A stretch of 64,000 nucleotides of DNA from Chryseobacterium rhizoplanae (GTDB lineage Bacteria > Bacteroidota > Bacteroidia > Flavobacteriales > Weeksellaceae). A program made the position numbers and the translations under genes. This document shows positions 8,843-16,793 of this stretch, in pieces. Location of the stretch: assembly GCF_900182655.1 (NCBI RefSeq), contig NZ_FXTC01000004.1:124001-188000 (forward strand). Reading direction: 5' to 3'. The notes beneath the pieces are model-generated. The model was not told the DNA's origin, ran no database searches, and worked only from the letters and a program-made list of their open reading frames with translations. The stretch's first letter is position 1. Each line of letters starts with the position of its first letter.

Positions 8843-9214
8843 TTACTGTTTTTTATCATGATTAATCAGCTTGATCGCATAGTATGTAAGCAGGGCTGTC
8901 AGGACAAAATAAGGGATGATAAAATGGAATTTATAGCCTGGAATCACTTCAAAGTTCAGTTTTTTTCTGATTAAGTACATTAAACCGAATTTTAAAAGAA
9001 TCAAACCAATGACAGACAATCCTAAAAATTCCGGCGCTACTCTATTGATTAAGATAATAAGAGTGATCATCATCATAAACATGACGCTTAGAAAAAGATA
9101 AAATTTAATGATCACAATTTCATCCAGGTGAAAAACAAATTTCCAAAGGGAAAAGTGCACCAGGAACGTCAGAAAGAATAAAATGACAACAAGAATATTG
9201 GGATTGATTTTCAT
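8843..9214 (-). CDS. Small integral membrane protein at the atpI position
   Basis: A protein of 123 residues from the ATG at 9212-9214 (MKINPNIL). A longer reading from 9283 is possible, but a promoter box (TATTTTTG) lies inside that extension. Four hydrophobic segments are visible (about 5-20, 26-50, 60-78 and 95-115), with charged loops and a lysine-rich end. No enzyme motif is seen. Genes of this size directly before atpB are common in flavobacteria and occupy the place of AtpI/AtpZ, which help assemble the c-ring or carry Mg2+. Function here is inferred from position only; I recall a flavobacterial family of unknown function in this spot but cannot confirm membership. Confidence 0.7.
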   Translation of the reverse strand: MKINPNILVVILFFLTFLVHFSLWKFVFHLDEIVIIKFYLFLSVMFMMMITLIILINRVAPEFLGLSVIGLILLKFGLMYLIRKKLNFEVIPGYKFHFIIPYFVLTALLTYYAIKLINHDKKQ

Positions 9215-9226
9215 TCTAGATTTTAA

Positions 9227-9236
9227 TTGACCGCAA
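9227..9236 (-). promoter_or_regulatory. Probable -7 box of the AtpI-position gene
   Basis: The minus strand reads TATTTTTG here, matching TAnnTTTG, a short distance upstream of the ATG at 9214. No clear -33 element was seen. It faces away from the ffh promoter. Confidence 0.45.
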
Positions 9237-9318
9237 AAATAGACTTTTTCTATCGTATTATGATAAGATTTGATATATATCATTTTTTCTTATCTATATA
9301 ATATTACGTCCCGGACAC

Positions 9319-9348
9319 TTTAGATATCCCAAAAATTCCTTATTTTTG
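9319..9348 (+). promoter_or_regulatory. Promoter of ffh
   Basis: TTTA at 9319-9322, 18 bases, then TATTTTTG at 9341-9348, ending 23 bases before the ffh ATG at 9372. A good match to the Bacteroidota consensus. Confidence 0.65.
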
Positions 9349-9371
9349 CAAACCTATAATTTACAATCAAT

Positions 9372-10733
9372 ATGTTTAATAGTTTACAGGATAAATTAGA
9401 CAAGGCTTTACATAATATTTCCGGTAGAGGAAAAATTACCGAAATCAATGTAGCGGAAACCGTAAAGGAGATCCGTAGAGCATTGGTAGATGCCGACGTT
9501 AACTATAAAGTTGCAAAAGATCTTACTAAAAGAGTTCAGGATAAGGCATTAGGAGAGAACGTTCTTACTTCCCTTACGCCTGGACAGCTGATGACGAAAA
9601 TCGTTCATGATGAATTGGTAGACCTTATGGGAGGTTCTCAGGAGGGGATCAATCTTTCAGGAAAGCCATCTGTAATTCTTATTGCGGGTCTTCAGGGTTC
9701 TGGTAAGACTACATTCTCAGGAAAGCTTGCTAATTATTTACAAACAAAAAGAAATAAAAAACCTTTATTGGTAGCATGTGACGTTTACCGTCCTGCTGCG
9801 ATTGACCAGCTAAAAGTGTTAGGTGGACAAATCGGGGTTCCTGTTTTCACAGAAGAAGGTTCTACAAATCCTTCTACGATTGCTGAAAACGCAATTAATT
9901 TTGCAAAATCAAATGGTCATGATGTTGTGATTGTGGATACGGCAGGTCGTTTGGCAATTGATGAGCAGATGATGAACGAGATTAAATCTGTTCATTACTT
10001 CATTAAACCTAATGAAACACTATTCGTTGTTGACTCAATGACAGGTCAGGATGCTGTGAATACGGCAAAAGCATTCAACGATGCTTTGAATTTTGACGGA
10101 GTTGTTTTAACTAAATTAGATGGTGATACCCGTGGTGGAGCCGCTTTAACGATTCGTTCTGTAGTTGAAAAACCAATCAAGTTCATCTCTACAGGAGAAA
10201 AAATGGAAGCTCTGGATCTTTTCTACCCGGAAAGAATGGCAGACAGAATCTTGGGAATGGGAGATGTTGTTTCCTTAGTAGAAAGAGCTCAGGAGCAGTT
10301 TGACGAAGAAGAAGCCAAAAAACTTCACAAAAAAATCGCTAAAAACGAATTCGGTTTTGATGATTTTCTAAAGCAGATCAACCAGATCAAGAAAATGGGT
10401 AACATGAAAGACTTGATGGGAATGATTCCTGGGGTTGGAAAAGCGATCAAGGATGTAGAGATCAGTGATGATGCATTCAAGCACATTGAGGCAATTATCT
10501 ACTCTATGACGCCTGAAGAAAGAAGAAGACCTTCTATCATCAATACTCAGAGAAAAGGAAGAATTGCTAAAGGTGCCGGAAGAAAGATCGAAGATGTAAA
10601 TCAACTAATGAAACAATTCGAGCAAATGGGCAAAATGATGAAGATGATGCAAGGCCCTCAAGGAAAGCAGATGATGCAGATGATGAGCAAAATGCCAAAT
10701 ATGCCTGGAATGGGTGGAATGTTTGGAAAATAA
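9372..10733 (+). CDS. ffh: Signal recognition particle protein Ffh
   Basis: A 453-residue SRP54-type GTPase that binds signal sequences of nascent membrane and secreted proteins and delivers the ribosome to FtsY. An N domain (residues 1-90) is followed by the G domain: GLQGSGKTT at about 106-114, DVYRPAA, DTAGR, TKLDGDTRGG. The M domain from about 300 binds SRP RNA and signal peptides and ends in a methionine-rich tail (MMKMMQGP..., MPNMPGMGGMFGK). The length is normal. It stands alone, facing away from the atp operon, and its terminator is shared with the convergent porin-like gene. Confidence 0.98.
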   Translation: MFNSLQDKLDKALHNISGRGKITEINVAETVKEIRRALVDADVNYKVAKDLTKRVQDKALGENVLTSLTPGQLMTKIVHDELVDLMGGSQEGINLSGKPSVILIAGLQGSGKTTFSGKLANYLQTKRNKKPLLVACDVYRPAAIDQLKVLGGQIGVPVFTEEGSTNPSTIAENAINFAKSNGHDVVIVDTAGRLAIDEQMMNEIKSVHYFIKPNETLFVVDSMTGQDAVNTAKAFNDALNFDGVVLTKLDGDTRGGAALTIRSVVEKPIKFISTGEKMEALDLFYPERMADRILGMGDVVSLVERAQEQFDEEEAKKLHKKIAKNEFGFDDFLKQINQIKKMGNMKDLMGMIPGVGKAIKDVEISDDAFKHIEAIIYSMTPEERRRPSIINTQRKGRIAKGAGRKIEDVNQLMKQFEQMGKMMKMMQGPQGKQMMQMMSKMPNMPGMGGMFGK

Positions 10734-10757
10734 CAAAGACAAAATCATTCATAAAAA

Positions 10758-10780
10758 AACTCTCAGAAATTCTGAGAGTT
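10758..10780. terminator. Bidirectional terminator between ffh and a beta-barrel gene
   Basis: Arms AACTCTCAGAA and TTCTGAGAGTT form an 11-bp stem around a single central base. A-run on the left and T-run on the right mean it can stop transcription of ffh (+) and of the convergent gene ending at 10803 (-). Confidence 0.9.
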
Positions 10781-10802
10781 TTTTGTTTTTATAACGATCT
10801 GT

Positions 10803-11465
10803 TTATTTAAATTTATATCCTAATCCTAACTGGAAGAAATTCATTTTCAGTTTCTCTCCATCCACAGGATTTTTGATCATATTGGTAAGGCCAAAGCTGT
10901 AACGGGCATCTACAAACAATCCTTTATACACTTTGTAATCCGCTCCAAAGAACAATCCGAAATCTGCAGATTTTAAAGAGTCATCCAAAAATTTTTCCAC
11001 ATACCTCTCTCCTTCTCTGATTCCGGCAGGATTTGTCATCACTGCATTAGGACCGCTCATTTCAAACTTCACTTTGTTATTGGTCTTAAAACTTACATAT
11101 GGACCTGCATAAATTCCCAGTTCAGGTGTTGCATAATATCTTGCAGATACAGGGATTACAATTCTGTTCAGGTTCATCTTTTCAGTTACTGTAATGCCAG
11201 GTAATGCAACCTCTGCCTTTCCTCCAAGATTAGCATATTCCAGCTCTCCCTGAATAGCAAACTTATTATTGAATTTATGCTCAACCAAACCTCCGATATA
11301 AAATCCTGACTTCGATTTTAAACTTCCTTCAATTCCTCCAAACTCAACATCATTTTCATTAGAATTCAGTTTTGACAAGGCATACCCCGCTTTTACACCA
11401 AATGTAGTTTGTGCATTTAAACCTGCAAATAAAGCAATTGCAGATACTAATAAGATTTTTTTCAT
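10803..11465 (-). CDS. Outer-membrane beta-barrel protein (PorT-like family)
   Basis: A 220-residue exported protein. A signal peptide (MKKILLVSAIALFAGLNAQ) is cleaved after residue about 19. TTFGVKAGYALSKLNS follows, the usual start of PF13568-type beta-barrels (x-F-G-x-K-A-G). Alternating hydrophobic strands run to the end, which closes with FQLGLGYKFK, a typical last strand with a terminal aromatic/K pattern. It most resembles the gene at 14030-14692 (same length, similar YIGG...EYKFN and LGVSN/FGLTN blocks). Likely an eight-strand or slightly larger barrel in the outer membrane; the substrate or role is unknown. Confidence 0.85.
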   Translation of the reverse strand: MKKILLVSAIALFAGLNAQTTFGVKAGYALSKLNSNENDVEFGGIEGSLKSKSGFYIGGLVEHKFNNKFAIQGELEYANLGGKAEVALPGITVTEKMNLNRIVIPVSARYYATPELGIYAGPYVSFKTNNKVKFEMSGPNAVMTNPAGIREGERYVEKFLDDSLKSADFGLFFGADYKVYKGLFVDARYSFGLTNMIKNPVDGEKLKMNFFQLGLGYKFK

Positions 11466-11497
11466 GATTATATTATATTTAATTAGTTTAAGACTAA

Positions 11498-11529
11498 AAA
11501 CAGTCCAAAGAAACCTCTCTGAACTGTTT
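11498..11529 (-). terminator. Hairpin after the second beta-barrel gene
   Basis: Arms AAACAGTCC (11498-11506) and GAACTGTTT (11521-11529) pair with one G-U wobble. On the minus strand it ends in TGTTTTTAG, just after the stop at 11543. Confidence 0.6.
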
Positions 11530-11542
11530 ATATATCTATTTT

Positions 11543-12205
11543 TTATTTTGCAAATACATATTTAACTCCAAAAGTCACGGAAGTTAAACTAATGCCAAAT
11601 TTGTAATCATCAGCTCTTGTAGCGCCGTCAATATCTCTTTTGTAAGTATTGTATCCGAATTCACCTATTGTTGCTTCAATTGACCAGTTCTTCGTTATGA
11701 AATAATCCAGACCCGGCTTAATATTCACGCCGATGTTAGTATAGTTATTTTCTCTGTTCAAAGCAGCTGTAAGCAAAGGATCCGCATCGTTAATATTACT
11801 GTTTGCATTCATTTTCTCCTTACCGAACTCCAATGGAACCTGTAACTGTCCGAAGATGTATAATTTATCAGATAAAGTCCAGTATTTTCTTACGAATGGA
11901 GCTACTACAAAAGCATTATCTGTATATTTAACTTCAAATGCATTACTGATGGCAGGATTGCTCAATTTGTATTTTGTAACAGCACTTTTATAGCCTACGC
12001 TAAGTCCCACGGCTAAGTTAGTAGTAACGAAATACCCAGCTGTAGGAAGGATTCTGATCACATCATCCTTTCTTGTAGTGTTGAATTCGTCTTTTTCACT
12101 GTGGTAATATCCTACCTGTCCTGAAAGATAAGAAGTTCCTTTTGCAATTTGTGCATTTGATAAACCGAAAAGCGCAACAGCGCCCATCAATACGATTTTT
12201 TTCAT
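11543..12205 (-). CDS. Outer-membrane beta-barrel protein, paralog 1
   Basis: A 220-residue exported protein with signal peptide (MKKIVLMGAVALFGLSNAQ) and a beta-barrel pattern to the C-terminus (SLTSVTFGVKYVFAK). It is a clear paralog of the next gene: both begin the mature part with IAKGT(S/T)YLSG, share GYFV(T/N)TNLA(I/V)GL, APFVRKYWTLSDKLY(I/F)FGQL and the KNWSIEATIGEFGYN block, and have identical last residues. Most divergence is in the segments that would form surface loops (residues about 35-50 and 125-150). Probable role: small porin-like outer-membrane protein, function unknown. Confidence 0.85.
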   Translation of the reverse strand: MKKIVLMGAVALFGLSNAQIAKGTSYLSGQVGYYHSEKDEFNTTRKDDVIRILPTAGYFVTTNLAVGLSVGYKSAVTKYKLSNPAISNAFEVKYTDNAFVVAPFVRKYWTLSDKLYIFGQLQVPLEFGKEKMNANSNINDADPLLTAALNRENNYTNIGVNIKPGLDYFITKNWSIEATIGEFGYNTYKRDIDGATRADDYKFGISLTSVTFGVKYVFAK

Positions 12206-12234
12206 GATTATTATATTAGTTTTTTATAGAAAAA

Positions 12235-12259
12235 AAGCCCTAAGAGTTTCTCAGGGCTT
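12235..12259 (-). terminator. Terminator of beta-barrel paralog 2
   Basis: Arms AAGCCCT (12235-12241) and AGGGCTT (12253-12259), with a further AGA/TCT pairing in the loop. On the minus strand the stem is followed by seven T residues. Confidence 0.8.
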
Positions 12260-12280
12260 TCTTGCTATATGCTTTGTTTA

Positions 12281-12925
12281 TTACTTTGCAAATACATATT
12301 TAACTCCGAAAGTTACAGAAGATAAATTCAATCCGAAGTTATAGTTGTTTGTAGCATCACCATCTTTTGGCTTGTAGTTGCTATAACCGAACTCACCGAT
12401 AGTAGCTTCGATAGACCAGTTTTTGTTTAAGAAATAATCTAAACCTGGCTTCACAGTAACACCGATTTTAGTGTATTTAGCTTCAGTAGAAGTAGAGTTT
12501 GTAACAACTGTATTTCCTACTGTAGTTACTGAGTTAGTTTCAGTTTCAGTTTTTCCAAACTGCATTGGCACTGCTAATTGACCGAAGAAATATAACTTAT
12601 CAGATAAAGTCCAGTATTTTCTTACGAATGGAGCAACAACAAAAGCTGGTTGCTTAGTTACGCTTTCGCTTACTGTGTTACCAAAAGTACTAGTTAAAGT
12701 ATTCTTTTCAGTTTGGTATCCAACTCCTAATCCAATTGCTAGATTAGTGTTTACGAAATATCCAACTGTAGGTAATACGTTGAAGTTTTCTTTTTTATCG
12801 TTACCGTTGTTAGATTCTACTTGAGAATAACCAACAGATCCTGATAAATATGTAGTTCCTTTAGCAATTTGAGCGTTTGATAAACCAAAAAGTGCAACAG
12901 CACCCGCTAATAATATTTTTTTCAT
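12281..12925 (-). CDS. Outer-membrane beta-barrel protein, paralog 2
   Basis: A 214-residue exported protein closely related to the gene just after it. Signal peptide MKKILLAGAVALFGLSNAQ, mature start IAKGTTYLSGSVGYSQ, last strand SVTFGVKYVFAK. The segment at residues about 130-150 is rich in T, V, N and S and looks like a long, variable surface loop, whereas strands are conserved with paralog 1. It has its own promoter (TAAATTTG, minus strand) and its own terminator, and its 461-base upstream gap is long for this region. These features suggest a strongly expressed, independently controlled outer-membrane protein. Function unknown. Confidence 0.85.
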   Translation of the reverse strand: MKKILLAGAVALFGLSNAQIAKGTTYLSGSVGYSQVESNNGNDKKENFNVLPTVGYFVNTNLAIGLGVGYQTEKNTLTSTFGNTVSESVTKQPAFVVAPFVRKYWTLSDKLYFFGQLAVPMQFGKTETETNSVTTVGNTVVTNSTSTEAKYTKIGVTVKPGLDYFLNKNWSIEATIGEFGYSNYKPKDGDATNNYNFGLNLSSVTFGVKYVFAK

Positions 12926-12953
12926 TTTAAAAAATTTTAATACTTTCTGAGGG

Positions 12954-12975
12954 CAAATTTACAGTGGTCCCCACT
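12954..12975 (-). promoter_or_regulatory. Promoter of beta-barrel paralog 2 with an adjacent inverted repeat
   Basis: On the minus strand TAAATTTG is seen just upstream of the gene. Immediately behind it lie AGTGG (12963-12967) and CCACT (12971-12975), an inverted repeat with a 3-base spacer located between the -7 and -33 positions, where a regulator could bind. Confidence 0.45.
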
Positions 12976-13343
12976 AATATTAAAATTTGTTAATGTGATT
13001 AATATCATTGTTGAAATTTAGCATTTTATAAAAATAAATCATAGTTAAGAGATGTTGTTGAGTTTTTCACAATATTATGAATAAAAAAACTCTATTTTGT
13101 TAATAAGAGGTCAATATATTTATTTTTTTAAATTTTCGCTTTTTTTCTAAAACCCCATGAATTCTGGAAAAAAGCTAAAATAAATTAACCTAAAATATTA
13201 ATTTTTAAGTTATTAACTCTTAAAATTTAAACAATTGTTTATAATTTGAAGTTGTTTTTATCTTTTCTTAATCGCTGTATGGCCATTATTTCAAAAATTC
13301 TGATAAAAAGATCCATACGGTCTGCTTATAACATATCAAAAAA
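12976..13343. other. Long AT-rich intergenic stretch, no gene seen
   Basis: I see no convincing open reading frame on either strand. There is one 8-bp stem with a 17-base loop (GAGTTTTT at 13060-13067 and AAAAACTC at 13085-13092). The rest is A/T-rich. It may be a long regulatory region of the beta-barrel gene or hold a small RNA; the sequence alone does not decide. Confidence 0.4.
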
Positions 13344-13366
13344 AACTCCGGCCTTCGGCCGGAGTT
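13344..13366 (-). terminator. Strong GC-rich terminator
   Basis: Arms AACTCCGGCC (13344-13353) and GGCCGGAGTT (13357-13366) make a perfect 10-bp stem with a 3-base loop, followed on the minus strand by a T-run. It lies 20 bases after the stop at 13387. Confidence 0.95.
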
Positions 13367-13386
13367 CAGTTATTTTTCAACTGTCT

Positions 13387-13884
13387 TTATTTGATAAAGA
13401 AATTAAATCCTAAGTTTACAGCGCCTACACTCCAGTTATCTCTGTACCAGCCATAATCACGTCTGTTACTGATAGACTGATATCCGATGTACAACTCTCC
13501 TTTGGACATCTGGTATCCAAATTTAGGCTGTGCATAGAAACCACCGTCTACCCCATCCTTTGTAGAAATACCATATCCAAGGTCTAATCCTACAAAGATA
13601 GGAGCTCCTTTAAATCTATATTTCCCGGAAACAGCTACAGGCACAAATCCGAAATCATCAAAGTGATCTTTTCCGAAGAAGTGAGAATATCCTGTGGTTA
13701 CCCCAAGGTCAAAACCTTTAGCAATATTCCACATATAAGCTGCATCCACTCCTAATGTAAATGAAGATACATCACTTGCATCAGATACAGGAACACCAAT
13801 ATGTCCACCAAGTTTAAAACCTTCCTGTGCCTGGGCAGCACCTCCTAAAAGTGCAAAAGCACCTAGTAATAATAGTTTTTTCAT
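13387..13884 (-). CDS. Small outer-membrane beta-barrel protein
   Basis: A 165-residue exported protein: signal peptide MKKLLLLGAFALLGGAAQAQ, then alternating strands (FKLGGHIGVP, FTLGVDAAYMWNIAKGFDLGVTTGYSHFFG and others) to a final strand ending NLGFNFFIK. The short length suggests an eight-strand barrel. It is less similar to the flanking barrels than they are to each other. A run with YIGYQSISNRRDYGWYRDN could be a periplasmic or surface turn. Function is unknown; it might be a structural or adhesion-type barrel. Confidence 0.8.
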   Translation of the reverse strand: MKKLLLLGAFALLGGAAQAQEGFKLGGHIGVPVSDASDVSSFTLGVDAAYMWNIAKGFDLGVTTGYSHFFGKDHFDDFGFVPVAVSGKYRFKGAPIFVGLDLGYGISTKDGVDGGFYAQPKFGYQMSKGELYIGYQSISNRRDYGWYRDNWSVGAVNLGFNFFIK

Positions 13885-13973
13885 TTTTTAGTAGCTTTAA
13901 ATTTTACCCTGCAAAAATACTAATTATTTTCATCATAAAGATAAAACCAAACTCTGATATGTGTATAACGATA

Positions 13974-14004
13974 AAAAGCAGAACAAAAAAATTGTCCTGC
14001 TTTT
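13974..14004 (-). terminator. Terminator after the fifth beta-barrel gene
   Basis: Arms AAAAGCAG (13974-13981) and CTGCTTTT (13997-14004) form an 8-bp stem; the minus strand continues with T-rich sequence. It follows the gene that ends at 14030. Confidence 0.7.
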
Positions 14005-14029
14005 ATATTTCTAAATAAAATTTTCAGAA

Positions 14030-14692
14030 TTAGTTTCCTCCGAATTTGAAACCTACACCCACCTGAGCAAAGCTATTCTTTACAGTACCTCCGCTGTTGT
14101 CATTAGATAGGTTTGATACTCCCAAGCTGTATCTTGCATCAAAGAAAAGTCCGTTTTCCAGCATATATTCAACGCCTAAGAAAGGTGCAAGGTTCAGTGA
14201 TTTGATATCTTTTTTAATATCCACATCACCAGTATCTCCTTCCACTTCTATATCAAGGAAATCTGAACCAATTACAGTTTTTTGTTTAGCGGTAAGAATA
14301 ATTCCTACGTTAACACCTGCTGCTACAGAAAAACCTTCCGTAATAAAGTATTTTGCAGAAACAGGAACCAAAAGAGTTCCAAAAGTAATCTTAGTTGACT
14401 CACCAAAATACATTCCACCAGCATTTACTCCATCAATTTTTTCTTTGGCTCCAAGTGGTGAATATAAAACCTCCCCTTGAACAGCAAAGTTATCATTGAA
14501 TTTGTACTCAGCCATCCCACCGATATAAAAGGTATATTTAGGCGACATTTTTCTTCCATCAAGATCATCCTGCTTATCATCCAGTTTAATCGTTGACATT
14601 GCGAAACCAGCTTTTGGACCAAATCGAAATTCTTGTGCGTTTGCACAAATTCCCATAACAGCGACCGCTGCAACAAGTAAAAGTTTTTTCAT
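14030..14692 (-). CDS. Outer-membrane beta-barrel protein (PorT-like family)
   Basis: A 220-residue exported protein: signal peptide MKKLLLVAAVAVMGICANAQ, mature start EFRFGPKAGFAMSTIK, typical of PF13568-type barrels (FGxKxG). Internal strands include FYIGGMAEYKFNDNFAVQGE and LLVPVSAKYFITEGFSVAAG, and the last strand is FAQVGVGFKFGGN. It is the closest relative in this window of the gene at 10803-11465. Located between two terminator hairpins, so probably transcribed alone. Confidence 0.85.
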   Translation of the reverse strand: MKKLLLVAAVAVMGICANAQEFRFGPKAGFAMSTIKLDDKQDDLDGRKMSPKYTFYIGGMAEYKFNDNFAVQGEVLYSPLGAKEKIDGVNAGGMYFGESTKITFGTLLVPVSAKYFITEGFSVAAGVNVGIILTAKQKTVIGSDFLDIEVEGDTGDVDIKKDIKSLNLAPFLGVEYMLENGLFFDARYSLGVSNLSNDNSGGTVKNSFAQVGVGFKFGGN

Positions 14693-14809
14693 GTTTAATT
14701 AGTTTTTACATTTAAGGTCTGCAAAACTAATTATTTTTTTCAAATTAACAAATTTTAACGAAACAATTTAAGGTTAATAAAAGGTTAACGAAAACTTTCA
14801 CATTAAGAA

Positions 14810-15769
14810 TTAGTCATTTCTCAGCCTTTTCTCTTCGTCGTTATAAGCAAGAATAATCTTTCTTACAACAGGGTGTCTTACCACATCCTCTTCTGTAAGA
14901 TGCACAAATCCGATTTCTTTTACTCCGCTTAGAATCCTCATAGCTTCTTTCAGCCCGGATTGTTGTTTTGGCGGCAAATCGACCTGGGTAGGATCTCCTG
15001 TGATAATAAATTTCGCGTTCATCCCCATTCTGGTTAAAAACATTTTCATCTGAGAGTGGGTCGTATTCTGGGCTTCATCTAAAATTACAAAAGCATCATC
15101 CAGCGTTCTTCCTCTCATGAAAGCTAATGGTGCCACTTCAATGACTTTTTTCTCAATAAAACCTTCCAGTTTTTCATGAGGAATCATATCACGAAGTGCA
15201 TCATATAAAGGCTGTAAATAGGGATCCAGTTTTTCTTTAAGATCTCCCGGCAAGAATCCAAGACTTTCTCCCGCTTCTACAGCAGGTCTTGTCAGAATAA
15301 TTCTTTTCACTTCTTTATCTCTTAAAGCTCTTGCTGCCAGCGCTACACTGGTATACGTTTTTCCGGTTCCGGCAGGACCAATGGCAAAAACCATATCCTT
15401 TTTCTCCGTTTCTTTTACCAGCTTTTTAAGATTGGTTGTTTTCGCCTTAATGACTTTTCCGTTTACTCCTTTTACAATAATATCCTGATCGAAAACCAGT
15501 TGTTTCTCGTTTTCGTCTTTAATATTCAATATATTTTCAACGTCTTTCAGCCCAATTGAATTGTTTTTAGAAATAAAACCGACAATATCATTCAGTTTTT
15601 GCTTCAGTATGTCTAATGCTTCCTGATTTCCCATCGCAAAGATATAATGATCTCTTCCTGTAATTTTAATGGTTGGAAAGCTTGATTTTATTAAGTTGAA
15701 ATATTGGTTATTAACTCCATAGAAGATTTTCGCATCGATATCTTCCAAATCATATGTTAATTCAAACAT
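14810..15769 (-). CDS. PhoH family ATPase
   Basis: A 319-residue cytoplasmic protein. An N-terminal region with a KH-like fold (residues about 1-110) precedes the P-loop ATPase domain: Walker A GPAGTGKTY at 131-139, Walker B in FVILDEAQNT, and a later ITGDPTQVDLP. These are hallmarks of PhoH/PhoL proteins, which are related to helicases and are often found with the RNase YbeY in rRNA maturation. ybeY is not in this window. A TAAATTTG box on the minus strand at 15822-15829 is a likely promoter. The gene faces away from the SAM hydrolase gene. Confidence 0.93.
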   Translation of the reverse strand: MFELTYDLEDIDAKIFYGVNNQYFNLIKSSFPTIKITGRDHYIFAMGNQEALDILKQKLNDIVGFISKNNSIGLKDVENILNIKDENEKQLVFDQDIIVKGVNGKVIKAKTTNLKKLVKETEKKDMVFAIGPAGTGKTYTSVALAARALRDKEVKRIILTRPAVEAGESLGFLPGDLKEKLDPYLQPLYDALRDMIPHEKLEGFIEKKVIEVAPLAFMRGRTLDDAFVILDEAQNTTHSQMKMFLTRMGMNAKFIITGDPTQVDLPPKQQSGLKEAMRILSGVKEIGFVHLTEEDVVRHPVVRKIILAYNDEEKRLRND

Positions 15770-15821
15770 GCAGTATTTTTATTTTTAGATTTTAAATTTA
15801 AAGCTTTTTTTCAAATTTATA

Positions 15822-15874
15822 TCAAATTCTTTTCAACAATCTTTCGGGCTTTCTTTTTATTTTAAATAACTTTG
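15822..15874. promoter_or_regulatory. Divergent promoters between phoH-like gene and SAM hydrolase
   Basis: TAAATTTG on the minus strand (15822-15829) serves the PhoH-like gene, and TAACTTTG on the plus strand (15867-15874) lies 29 bases before the SAM hydrolase ATG at 15903. Both match TAnnTTTG. Confidence 0.55.
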
Positions 15875-15902
15875 CAATACTACACTATTCTATAAATTGC
15901 TC

Positions 15903-16730
15903 ATGTCAATTATTACCCTTACTTCGGATTTCGGAAATTTAGATTACAGAGTTGCCGCTGTGAAAGGCAAAATTCTGTCTCTAAACCCTGAGGTTAATAT
16001 TGTTGATATAACCCACGATATCCAGGCATTTAACCTTATACAGACTTCGTATATTGTAAGAAATGCTTATAAATATTTTCCAAAAGGAAGCATACACATT
16101 ATTTCCGTAGACAGTTTTTACAACAGATCTAGAAAAAATATTATTTATAAAGCCGACGGATCCTACTTTTTGGCGGCAGATAACGGTCTCTTAAGTCTTA
16201 TATTTTTTGATATCAAACCGGAAGCGATCTATGAACTCACCCTGAATAACCGTTTTGATGACATCATCAACTTTACTTCTACAGACATTTTTGTACCTGC
16301 AGCGGTACATCTTGCCAATGGCGGTCTCCCTGAGGTTATAGGACGAAAAATACATTCGACCAAGCAACTGATGTTCCCAAGAGCGGTTTATAATGAATCA
16401 GAAGGTATGATTATCGGCGAAGTGACGTACATTGATAATTTCGGAAATATAATCTCAAATATCAACAAAGACTTTTTTGAAAATATTAGCAAAGGCTACG
16501 ATAGTTTTACCATAAAATTCAGAAATTTAAGTCTTTCAAGGATATTTTCCAGCCATACGGAGGTTGTTTCAGACTGGGAAAGGGAAACAGAATTCCATGG
16601 ACAGTCTGCTGCTATTTTCAATGATAGTCAATTATTGGAGCTTACCATCTACAAAGGAAGCAAGAAAAACGGTGCCAAAAGCCTGTTTGGACTGAACGTA
16701 GGCGAAAATATTTATATTGAATTCAGCTAA
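15903..16730 (+). CDS. SAM hydroxide adenosyltransferase (SAM hydrolase, DUF62 family)
   Basis: A 275-residue protein from the ATG at 15903; a TTG six bases earlier is a weaker option. It opens with IITLTSDFGNLDYRVAAVKG, the DUF62 signature (LTDFGxxDxYV), and ends with GEVTYIDNFGNIISNI, the conserved C-terminal-domain start, then a final GLNVGENIYIEF. Relatives cleave S-adenosylmethionine to adenosine and methionine; the fluorinase/chlorinase branch uses halide instead. Nothing in the sequence points to halide use, so hydrolase is the more likely activity. Confidence 0.88.
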   Translation: MSIITLTSDFGNLDYRVAAVKGKILSLNPEVNIVDITHDIQAFNLIQTSYIVRNAYKYFPKGSIHIISVDSFYNRSRKNIIYKADGSYFLAADNGLLSLIFFDIKPEAIYELTLNNRFDDIINFTSTDIFVPAAVHLANGGLPEVIGRKIHSTKQLMFPRAVYNESEGMIIGEVTYIDNFGNIISNINKDFFENISKGYDSFTIKFRNLSLSRIFSSHTEVVSDWERETEFHGQSAAIFNDSQLLELTIYKGSKKNGAKSLFGLNVGENIYIEFS

Positions 16731-16765
16731 GATTATATATTTCATAAAAAAACCGATTTTTTTTA

Positions 16766-16773
16766 TATATTTG
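16766..16773 (+). promoter_or_regulatory. Probable -7 box of the 2-oxoacid dehydrogenase E2 gene
   Basis: TATATTTG matches TAnnTTTG exactly and ends 20 bases before the ATG at 16794. Confidence 0.55.
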
Positions 16774-16793
16774 TCAAAATCTAAAAATCAAAA

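Noticed and set aside
9215..9283. Longer N-terminus for the AtpI-position gene
   Set aside because: A promoter box lies inside the extension, and the ATG at 9214 gives the normal start.
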